Source: a virus
Reading direction: 5' to 3' (one strand)
DNA: 21,541 nucleotides
IMG/VR virus record: IMGVR_UViG_3300020580_000059
Coordinates: 1 to 21,541 of that record
The translations under genes and the position numbers were made by a program. Below, piece by piece: positions 1 to 5,430 of this stretch. A model generated the notes under the pieces. The model saw only the letters and a program-made list of their open reading frames with translations. It was not told the origin of the DNA and made no database searches. The first letter of the stretch is position 1; each line of letters opens with the position of its first letter.

Positions 1-1
1 A

Positions 2-307
2 CAGATGGCCGAGTGCAGCCCGCATGTTGGCCTGTTCGAGGAATTGAGCGAAGGCAAAAAGGCGGGCGCTCTTGGTGAGAAATTCCTGCTGCCGCCCTTT
101 ACTGTGCTGAATGCACGGGAAGGGTGGTGGCAGGACCGCAAGCGAGCGTGGCTGGAACTCGGCATTAAGAGCGAATTGGGCCGAGGCGGCGATGCCGCGC
201 CTGGAGGCTCGAAACAATGCGCTATTGATCCGGTTACCGGCAAAATTTGCCGTGCGGATAGTCGTGGACGCCCCATTCCAGGGACCGTAGCAAAGGTACA
301 TCAATGA
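2..307 (+). CDS. Phage DNA methylase-type protein, C-terminal part or detached N-terminal half (5'-partial)
   Basis: The frame is open to the left edge, so the gene probably begins outside the window; ATG at 5 is the first internal candidate. The diagnostic stretch is PPFTVLNAREGWWQDRKRAW followed by LELGIKSELGRG (about residues 31-61 from ATG 5). I recall this block from many phage DNA-modification methylases, where it sits between a ParB-like region and the methyltransferase domain. Here the protein stops about 40 residues later, after a Gly/Pro-rich tail, and a methyltransferase domain appears only 1.8 kb downstream (2193-3047). The stop overlaps the next start in an ATGA (304-307), so translation is probably coupled. 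The function of the block is unknown to me; a role in methylase specificity or DNA binding is inference. Confidence 0.6.
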   Translation, partial: QMAECSPHVGLFEELSEGKKAGALGEKFLLPPFTVLNAREGWWQDRKRAWLELGIKSELGRGGDAAPGGSKQCAIDPVTGKICRADSRGRPIPGTVAKVHQ

Positions 308-1458
308 ATGATTGGACCCATGGCTATCCGCTCGAACAACTAAAAACTTATGCCGGCATTTTCAAAGATGCACATAAGCCGTTGGTCTTTGGAGCATTTG
401 GTCTCGTCAAGGAACGCGATATTGCTCAGGCCTTGGTTGATGATAATTTGCTGCAAATAGGCGATCCGCCGCAAGCTTTGGCAATTGTTAGCTGCTCCAA
501 GCGGCCGAGCAAGCGCGAAGATTTTGCAAAGCGGGAATATATTGTTGCTGCGGAATCGTTACAGATCAAAGCGTTAGCCGGCAATTCTGCTGAAGCGGTG
601 AACGACATAATGGTGCTTTGCCTAGAACGAGCAAAGGGGTCGCCGATCTGGGCGGAAATTTTCGAAGAGGATCCGTTTGCTCGCCAAGCAATGGTAGACT
701 TTACCTATGTTACTACCAAAATTTCAGCAGGAGGTGAAGTCAAGGGGATTTATTTATACGGCAGTAAGTCTCCGCTGCCGCCTTTAAGCGCGGCTGAGAG
801 CGCTGCATTGGAAATTCTTGAATTACAGTTTCTGAAAAAAGAGAAGCTTGCAGCAATTTGCAACGAGTGCCAGCGCTTCGATAAGTACTGGACACAGCAT
901 TACAGTACATACAATAAACGAAAAAGCTGGACCTCCTTTGCGTTGCGTGGGTATTCAGACGATCCTTCTTTTATCATAAAGCCCAGCGAAATGTCGAAAA
1001 GCTGGAAAGAAGAGAATGCTGCCGTGTTGCAGCAGTCTACGCGCTGGACTGCTGCGACAGAATATTTTCCCGTGACCATGGAAGCAGTGGAGCGCCTTGG
1101 AAAAGGAAGCGAGCTAGACCGGGTGCGTTTCATGCGGCTGCGCGCCAAAGATGGTGAACTCTCGCGACATGCCGACATTACCGATCATGAAGCAGGTGTG
1201 GCAAACGGCTGCATTGCTCGTTTGCATGTTCCAATTCGAACCAGCAACGCAGTATCTTTCTACGGTTGGGACACACGAGGCCGTAAAATCGAGAAAAAGC
1301 TTCCCGAGGGAAGCTTATGCTATCTGGATCAACGTAAGCCGCATGCGGTCAAGAATACCGACCTTTTGCTGGATAGGATACACTTGGTAATAGATCTTGT
1401 CTCGAACGAACGGTTACGAAAAACTATTGGCGATGTATTTACAAAAAGTAACCAATAA
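304..1458 (+). CDS. GNAT-like domain fused to Asp/Asn beta-hydroxylase-type 2-oxoglutarate/Fe(II) oxygenase
   Basis: This 384-aa protein has two apparent parts. The C-terminal part (about 270-370) carries the Fe(II)/2-oxoglutarate signature of the aspartyl/asparaginyl beta-hydroxylase family: H289-A-D291 (in RHADITD), the strand RLHVPIRT, H347 (in KPHAVKN) and R358 (in DRIHLVIDL), with spacing normal for the family. The N-terminal part (about 20-150) looks like a divergent acetyltransferase fold: a strand ALAIVSCSK, then IWAEIFEEDPFARQAM, typical of the last GNAT strands. That part is tentative. The enzyme would oxidise a carbon using O2 and 2-oxoglutarate. Its position between a methylase fragment, a PLP enzyme and a methyltransferase suggests a DNA base or a base adduct as substrate rather than a protein; this is inference. 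Start chosen by the ATGA overlap with the upstream gene. Confidence 0.72.
   Translation: MNDWTHGYPLEQLKTYAGIFKDAHKPLVFGAFGLVKERDIAQALVDDNLLQIGDPPQALAIVSCSKRPSKREDFAKREYIVAAESLQIKALAGNSAEAVNDIMVLCLERAKGSPIWAEIFEEDPFARQAMVDFTYVTTKISAGGEVKGIYLYGSKSPLPPLSAAESAALEILELQFLKKEKLAAICNECQRFDKYWTQHYSTYNKRKSWTSFALRGYSDDPSFIIKPSEMSKSWKEENAAVLQQSTRWTAATEYFPVTMEAVERLGKGSELDRVRFMRLRAKDGELSRHADITDHEAGVANGCIARLHVPIRTSNAVSFYGWDTRGRKIEKKLPEGSLCYLDQRKPHAVKNTDLLLDRIHLVIDLVSNERLRKTIGDVFTKSNQ
1297..1316. repeat. Perfect 9-bp inverted repeat with a 2-nt centre, inside the oxygenase gene
   Basis: AAGCTTCCC (1297-1305) and GGGAAGCTT (1308-1316) are perfect reverse complements separated by GA. It lies in the codons for residues KLPEGSL of the oxygenase. 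It could form a tight hairpin, but it may be chance because the residues are ordinary for this strand of the fold. Confidence 0.6.
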
Positions 1459-2134
1459 TATTACTGTTTTACGCGATGACCTGCTCGAAGGAGGCAGCAA
1501 AACGCGTTTCTTGCCGTATCTTATCAAAGGTGCCGATGAAATTGTATTTGCAGGACCGTTCTGCGGCGGTGCGCCATTGGCGCTCTCGGTTCTCGGCCGG
1601 CAAAGCGGTCAAAAGATCACGTTGTTTTATGCAAAGCGCAAGCTTTGGCATCGCAAGCAGCTTGCTGCCAAGAAGAACGGAGCGAATATTATTGAGGTAA
1701 CACCCGGATACATGACTGTGAATCAATCGCGTGCTCGCACTTATGCCAAGGAAGCTGGGGCTTTGTTCTTGCCGTTGGGTTTCGATGTACCGGCCGCCGA
1801 GGAACCATTTGTGGAATTCATGGAAAAGGTACGCAAGAAAATAGACAAGGTGGATCAGGTTTGGTGCTGTGCCGGCTCCGGCATGCTGGCACGCTGCCTC
1901 GGCAACGCTTTTCCTGAATCCGAAATATGTGCGGTAGCCATAGGCTTGGCGTCACGGCACGAGGCGCAATCGTTCGATTCGAATATTCGAATGATTAAAA
2001 GCCGCTATCGTTTCGAACAGGAGACCAGAGCAGAGTGTCCATTTCCATCGTGTGCTAATTATGATCGCAAAGCGTGGGAGGTATGTGCTAAAGAGGCCAA
2101 AGGTAAGATACTTTTTTGGAACGTATCATCATGA
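1433..2134 (+). CDS. PLP-dependent enzyme, fold type II (ACC deaminase / D-cysteine desulfhydrase-like), phage type
   Basis: The 233-aa product starts (from ATG 1433) with RDDLLEGGSKTRFLPYL. The pattern resembles the lysine region of the ACC deaminase/tryptophan-synthase-beta superfamily, so K23 is the likely PLP Schiff-base lysine. Further support is AGPFCGGAPLAL (substrate-loop position) and a Gly/Ser loop CCAGSGMLAR where the PLP phosphate would bind. It is shorter than cellular relatives (about 330 aa), so one subdomain is reduced. A TTG at 1397 in the same frame is possible, but ATG 1433 gives a smaller overlap (26 bp) with the oxygenase gene; neither has a strong ribosome binding site. 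The stop overlaps the next ATG (2131). A role in supplying or trimming an amino-acid-derived group on a modified base is inferred from context only. Confidence 0.68.
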   Translation: MYLQKVTNNITVLRDDLLEGGSKTRFLPYLIKGADEIVFAGPFCGGAPLALSVLGRQSGQKITLFYAKRKLWHRKQLAAKKNGANIIEVTPGYMTVNQSRARTYAKEAGALFLPLGFDVPAAEEPFVEFMEKVRKKIDKVDQVWCCAGSGMLARCLGNAFPESEICAVAIGLASRHEAQSFDSNIRMIKSRYRFEQETRAECPFPSCANYDRKAWEVCAKEAKGKILFWNVSS

Positions 2135-2196
2135 CAAAGAAACCAGATGCGCGTACTTTCGGTCAGGATATTATGCGGGGGGGGAACATGTTATGA
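2131..2196 (+). CDS. 21-codon ORF, probable detached N-terminus of the downstream methyltransferase
   Basis: ATG 2131 overlaps the stop of the PLP gene in ATGA and would encode MTKKPDARTFGQDIMRGGNML before TGA at 2194. RTFGQD-(L/I)-MRG followed by EHV is, as I recall, a conserved start of this phage methylase domain. Here the EHV appears in the next frame, directly after a run of eight G (2177-2184). Reading the run with one extra base, or by a -1 slip, joins this ORF to the 2193-3047 frame. I therefore read it as the true 5' end of the methyltransferase, disconnected by the G tract, rather than an independent peptide. Confidence 0.45.
   Translation: MTKKPDARTFGQDIMRGGNML
2177..2184 (+). repeat. 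Homopolymer G8 tract at the methyltransferase 5' end
   Basis: Eight consecutive G follow ATGC at 2173-2176, just before AACATG. The run sits where the ORF from 2131 must change frame to reach the methyltransferase. It could be a phase-variable slippage tract, a programmed -1 slip site, or a homopolymer length error in the assembly. Confidence 0.9.
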
Positions 2197-3047
2197 AGAA
2201 GCACAAGCAAAGTGCTTCGCTGAAAGATGGGCTTACATGGTCTACTACTGATCCATACCGCTCAACAAAGTCAACACGATCTTTTAATACTCAGGATTGG
2301 GTTCAACAAAAGATCGTTGAGGGAGATATCTCTGGCGGACTTGCCAGCGAGCAATCAGGTACCTCCATATTCGACCCGGTGCTGTGCGAGCTTACCTACC
2401 GTTGGTTCTGCCCAAAAAATGGATTGATACTTGATCCTTTTGCAGGCGGCTCAGTGCGCGGCATTGTTGCTGCCAAGATGGGCCGCCGTTATATCGGCAT
2501 CGATCTGAATAAACGGCAGCTTGAAGCGAATTATTTACAGGCTGAGGTAATCTGTACTAACGGTGATCCTTTTCCTGATTGGCGGCAAGGCGACTCGCGT
2601 AATATTGCCGAGCTGGTATCGGAACAAGCAGATCTTATTTGGTCTTGCCCTCCGTATGCTGACCTAGAGCGCTATTCAGATGATCCTCGTGATCTTTCTA
2701 CATTGAAATACGAACAATTTTGCGATGCCTATGCTGAAATTATCAAAGCAACGTGCTCGCGCTTGAAACAGGATCGATTCGCCTGCTTTGTAGTCGGTGA
2801 TGTTCGCGATAAGGATGGATTCTATTACGGCTTCCCCTGGCACACCATTGCTGCGTTCGAGATGGCGGGGCTGCGCCTTTATAACGAAGCAATACTCATA
2901 ACCGCTGTAGGATCGCTGCCGATCAGAGCTGCACGTCAATTCGAGTCCGGAAGGAAGTTGGGCAAGACTCATCAAAACTACCTTTGCTTCATCAAAGGCG
3001 ATCCCAAGAAAGCAACAAAGGCCTGCGGACAGCTTGAAGAGTCTTGA
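2193..3047 (+). CDS. DNA methyltransferase, N6-adenine/N4-cytosine type, atypical CPPY motif
   Basis: The 284-aa reading from ATG 2193 (which overlaps the TGA of the 21-codon ORF) has the SAM-binding motif I LDPFAGGSVRG (80-90), the acidic loop YIGIDLNKRQLEAN (100-113) and a motif IV-like SCPPYADLERYSDDPRDL (151-168). The order SAM motif then PPY fits the alpha/gamma layout. The residue before PPY is Cys, where amino-methyltransferases normally have D, N or S. SGTSIFDPVLCELTYRWF (55-72) is a conserved block of this phage family. In relatives I recall, this domain is fused behind the NAREGWWQDRKRAW block, here encoded separately at 2-307. The frame is also open upstream to 2052, but that part overlaps the PLP gene and lacks family features. 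The true N-terminus may be at 2131 (see the G8 tract). Confidence 0.85.
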   Translation: MKKHKQSASLKDGLTWSTTDPYRSTKSTRSFNTQDWVQQKIVEGDISGGLASEQSGTSIFDPVLCELTYRWFCPKNGLILDPFAGGSVRGIVAAKMGRRYIGIDLNKRQLEANYLQAEVICTNGDPFPDWRQGDSRNIAELVSEQADLIWSCPPYADLERYSDDPRDLSTLKYEQFCDAYAEIIKATCSRLKQDRFACFVVGDVRDKDGFYYGFPWHTIAAFEMAGLRLYNEAILITAVGSLPIRAARQFESGRKLGKTHQNYLCFIKGDPKKATKACGQLEES

Positions 3048-3072
3048 CATTTCCTTTCTTTCTTTATAGATT
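3044..3072 (+). promoter_or_regulatory. Candidate sigma-70-type promoter
   Basis: A perfect TTGACA (3044-3049) overlaps the methyltransferase stop. With a 17-bp spacer it is followed by TAGATT (3067-3072, 4/6 to TATAAT); TATAGA (3065-3070) at 15 bp is an alternative. The spacer is a pyrimidine tract. It lies about 20 bp upstream of the AAGGAG of the next gene and would give the 3095-onward operon its own transcription start. Confidence 0.45.
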
Positions 3073-3094
3073 AGGTCGAACAAGGAGAGCAGAG

Positions 3095-3367
3095 ATGACC
3101 CTGACCGAAAATGATTTTGCAGATACACTTGAGGAGTGGGAAGATCGTGTTATTGCTGCCGCTTCCTACTTTCGCCTGCACCGTTATTACGGTCGAGGCG
3201 GGTTGGATCGAATGCAAGCTGCGACCTTCCTGGTCGCCAAGACAGCGGCCAAGCATGCGCTAGAAGGTATGCCAGGTTGTCGTGTGCTGATCTATGCGGT
3301 AACCGATTCTGGGCGTTCGGTGCTCATTCCCAAGGAAAAGTGGGACTCTCTTACATTAGGAAAATAA
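3095..3367 (+). CDS. Small conserved phage hypothetical protein (90 aa)
   Basis: Start ATG 3095 is chosen because AAGGAG lies directly upstream; an in-frame TTG at 3044 would place the candidate promoter inside the gene. The product begins MTLTENDFADTLEEWEDRVI and contains SYFRLHRYYGRGGLDRMQAA, with a basic-aromatic cluster in a predicted helical first half and a LIYAVTDSGRSVLIP strand pair near the end. I do not recognise a function. It is the first gene after the candidate promoter and is followed after 1 bp by the next start. Confidence 0.7.
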   Translation: MTLTENDFADTLEEWEDRVIAAASYFRLHRYYGRGGLDRMQAATFLVAKTAAKHALEGMPGCRVLIYAVTDSGRSVLIPKEKWDSLTLGK

Positions 3368-3368
3368 A

Positions 3369-3707
3369 ATGCGATTGGAGAGCGCGAGTTCTGCAAAAGG
3401 CTCTAACAGAGGCCGTCGTTATCAGAAGGAACCACGTGCAGGAACATATCTTCGAGTGCTATGGGAATGCTTCAAGATGAATAAAGGCGTACCTGTCGAT
3501 GTTTCCTGGTGGGGCAAAGGTTCTGTACTTAGTGCTAGCTTAGCACAACTTCGTGATTTTTATGGTCTTGATATTCGCACCACAACAATTCGGCTTAATC
3601 CAGGAAAAAAAGGAAGACCAAGCTACAAGTGTGCACTTGTGGGTGAATGGTTCGGCTCCGAATATCGAGACTATCTTGCAAAGGTAATACTAAAAGGTGA
3701 AAAATGA
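3369..3707 (+). CDS. Small basic protein, possible winged-helix DNA-binding protein
   Basis: 112 aa, starting 1 bp after the upstream stop. The N-terminal 30 residues are strongly basic. The middle (about 26-65) runs as helix, short helix, helix: GTYLRVLWECFKMNKG, VDVSWWGKG, LSASLAQLRDFYGLDIRT. It is followed by a beta-hairpin-like RLNPGKKGRPSYKCALVGEW. This resembles the short phage winged-helix proteins in which two helices precede a wing ending in a tryptophan; that similarity is recall, not a search. An internal ATG at 3477 (MNKGVPVD) is an alternative start that would drop the basic region. The stop overlaps the next ATG in ATGA. Confidence 0.5.
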   Translation: MRLESASSAKGSNRGRRYQKEPRAGTYLRVLWECFKMNKGVPVDVSWWGKGSVLSASLAQLRDFYGLDIRTTTIRLNPGKKGRPSYKCALVGEWFGSEYRDYLAKVILKGEK

Positions 3708-3889
3708 AGGCAAAGCAGACAAAACACTTGCAGCAGCGCTTCATGTTATTGTGCAATTTGTTGGAGCAGCTCCTTTCCTTGAAAAGACCAGGACTCTCAT
3801 TGCGAAAAGAGCTGGTGCGGTTGCACATACTTTTGAGCCGCCTGAAAGAGGTTGGAGACATCGAACACTTCTACGGGCTTGGAGACTGA
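3704..3889 (+). CDS. Small helical hypothetical protein (61 aa)
   Basis: ATG 3704 overlaps the preceding stop in ATGA and has AAAAGGTGA upstream. The product is Leu/Lys/Arg-rich (for example LLCNLLEQLLSLKRPGLSLRKEL), amphipathic and without Cys or membrane segments. No function recognised. A second open frame (GTG 3697 to 3894) overlaps it almost completely; I prefer this one for its coupled start and better site. Confidence 0.45.
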   Translation: MKAKQTKHLQQRFMLLCNLLEQLLSLKRPGLSLRKELVRLHILLSRLKEVGDIEHFYGLGD

Positions 3890-3890
3890 A

Positions 3891-4859
3891 ATGAAGATGA
3901 CTATTGCTTGGCTCAATGCCGCTATTGGCCAGAGCGATCTCGGCGGCATGAGCTACTACAAGGTCAACGATAACGTTATCAGCGCTACTGACGGACAAAT
4001 CACTGCCTGTGCTCCATGGAAATGGGGCGGCAAGTTTTTTGTGCCCGGCGAAGAGTTTGAAAAAATTCTCAAACGTCTTCCCGGCGACCCGCAAATTGTA
4101 TCCGGAGAAGACAGTATCAAATTGAAAGCCGGACGTTTCTCCGGTACCATCAAAACGCTGCCTCTTACCGAATGGTCGTATCCGGGTGTTGAAAGCGCCT
4201 CTTGGCAGCCGTTGCCGCAAGGGCTTGGCGAAATGCTGAAAGCATTGCGTCCGTTTGTTGCCGAAGATGATAATTTGGCGGCATGGGCGCGATCCATTGC
4301 CTTGGCAGCTGGCTGGGCTTTCGCAACAAATAATATTGTCATTGCTGGGGCGCCATGTTCCGAATTGGGCGAATGTCAAGCCTTATTGCCTAGTCGTGCC
4401 GTAGACTTTTTGCTCGGCCGTTTAGAAGGGCTGGAGAGCTGGATCTGGGATGAAAATTTCATGGCGTTCCGCTGGAATAACGGCGCCTGGATGCGCACGC
4501 AGCTTATTGTAGGGCAGTTTCCCGAGAAAGCTGCCGAATTGGTGCGTTTCGCTGCCAAGGAAAAAACAACTCAGCCTGTTACCGACGAATTTCTCGAAGC
4601 GCTGAATCGCGTAGCCGATCTTGCCAGCGATACGGTGCTTATTTATGCTGACCGCATTGAAGCGGCCTTCAACAAGGCTGTTGTAGAGGAGGACATCGAA
4701 TGCAGAATCCCCAAGAATGCCGAATGTTCGATATGGGGAGCGCGTTTTCTTTTGCCTGCTCTGCAAGCGGCAAAAAGCTGGTCGCCTGATTGCTGGCCAG
4801 AACGTGCGCCGTTCAAGGGGCCGATAGTAAGTGGTTATGTAGTAGGGAGGAGAGCGTGA
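3891..4859 (+). CDS. Putative sliding-clamp-like (DnaN-like) phage protein
   Basis: 322 aa. Start ATG 3891 comes 1 bp after the upstream stop; an extended reading from 3852 would overlap that gene. Features suggesting a beta-clamp-type fold are the early YYKVNDNVISATDGQITAC, then GGKFFVPGEEFEKILKRLPGDP and IKLKAGRFSGTIKTLP. These mimic the DnaN pattern of a strand on the test object, a helix holding the subunit, and strands defining the next repeat. Later come IALAAGWAFATNNIVIAG and FMAFRWNNGAWMRTQLIVGQFPE, similar to a second and third repeat. Bacterial DnaN is about 366 aa. The call is fold-level recall, not a motif match, and a different replication accessory is possible. The gene sits 570 bp upstream of the DNA polymerase. 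Confidence 0.45.
   Translation: MKMTIAWLNAAIGQSDLGGMSYYKVNDNVISATDGQITACAPWKWGGKFFVPGEEFEKILKRLPGDPQIVSGEDSIKLKAGRFSGTIKTLPLTEWSYPGVESASWQPLPQGLGEMLKALRPFVAEDDNLAAWARSIALAAGWAFATNNIVIAGAPCSELGECQALLPSRAVDFLLGRLEGLESWIWDENFMAFRWNNGAWMRTQLIVGQFPEKAAELVRFAAKEKTTQPVTDEFLEALNRVADLASDTVLIYADRIEAAFNKAVVEEDIECRIPKNAECSIWGARFLLPALQAAKSWSPDCWPERAPFKGPIVSGYVVGRRA
4843..4859 (+). repeat. Junction repeat A, copy 1 (17 bp; copy 2 at 5235-5251)
   Basis: TAGGGAGGAGAGCGTGA here and TAGGGAGGAGAGCATGA at 5235-5251 differ at one base. Each copy holds the ribosome binding site of the next gene, that gene's start (GTG or ATG) and the previous gene's stop, and each forces the upstream protein to end in GRRA. Confidence 0.85.
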
Positions 4860-5251
4860 TCAAGATATGTAAGCGATGCCAAGCTCGTGGCGGAAAGACT
4901 TGGCACGGTTCCGATCCAACATGCTCGTTTCCAAACGAAGGCGTTTTCAATCCCAGCGGTTGGAATTGCGCGACAGCAAATGCAATCCGGGACTTATGCG
5001 GACAAGACGAGATCAACCCTGCCGCAGACCACCACTGCTGTGATGACCAAAACTACTCAACAATTAAAATTGACGATATTAAACTGCCGAAAGGTGATGC
5101 GCTCGCCTTATGGGTAAGCTGGTACAAGCACAGAGGCTGCACAGAGGCTATGTGGCTGCTGTCCGAAAATAAGATGCCAAGACGGCCAACTGCGGCAGAC
5201 TGCGAAGTCATTATTAATTTCTTTTCCGGAGTCATAGGGAGGAGAGCATGA
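4856..5251 (+). CDS. Cys-rich phage hypothetical protein, possible zinc binder
   Basis: 131 aa from GTG 4856, chosen because GGGAGGAG lies just upstream and the GTGA overlaps the previous stop; ATG 4790 in the same frame lies inside the upstream gene and has no site. The N-terminus has C5-x2-C8 (KICKRCQARGG) with further Cys/His (CSF, NCATANAIRDLC, HHCCDD), enough for one or two metal sites. The second half, IKIDDIKLPKGDALALWVSWYKHRGCTEAMWLL, is predicted alpha-helical and looks like a family I have seen in phage replication regions without a named function. It is bracketed by junction repeat A, so it may be a separately acquired cassette. Confidence 0.7.
   Translation: MIKICKRCQARGGKTWHGSDPTCSFPNEGVFNPSGWNCATANAIRDLCGQDEINPAADHHCCDDQNYSTIKIDDIKLPKGDALALWVSWYKHRGCTEAMWLLSENKMPRRPTAADCEVIINFFSGVIGRRA
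5235..5251 (+). repeat. Junction repeat A, copy 2
   Basis: Second copy of the 17-bp sequence at 4843-4859 (16/17). Here it supplies the stop of the 4856 gene, and the binding site and ATG of the 5248 gene. Confidence 0.85.
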
Positions 5252-5427
5252 ACAACGAGCGGTGGGATGACGTGATATTTTCGTGGCTTATAGAAATATC
5301 AATGCTATCCATAATGGTAATGGGCTCTCTAGGAGCAGTGTTTCTCTTGGCAGCACCTCCTGCCCTCTTCCTTTTTCTCTTATGGGAAGTGCTTACGGGC
5401 CTAATTCATTATTTAATGGGGACTTAA
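5248..5427 (+). CDS. Small membrane protein (59 aa)
   Basis: ATG 5248 overlaps the upstream stop and has an excellent GGGAGGAG site. The product begins MNNERWDDVIFSWLIEISML. A long hydrophobic stretch covers about residues 9-52 (for example MVMGSLGAVFLLAAPPALF), enough for one long or two short membrane helices broken by the PP pair, and it ends HYLMGT. No function recognised. Membrane proteins of this size in early phage regions are often takeover or exclusion factors, but nothing here shows that. Confidence 0.65.
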   Translation: MNNERWDDVIFSWLIEISMLSIMVMGSLGAVFLLAAPPALFLFLLWEVLTGLIHYLMGT

Positions 5428-5430
5428 ATA

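Noticed and set aside
3741-4379. Long minus-strand ORF opposite the clamp-like gene
   Set aside because: No motif and no clear ribosome binding site; it mirrors a better-supported sense gene. Its low-complexity composition is that of a shadow frame.
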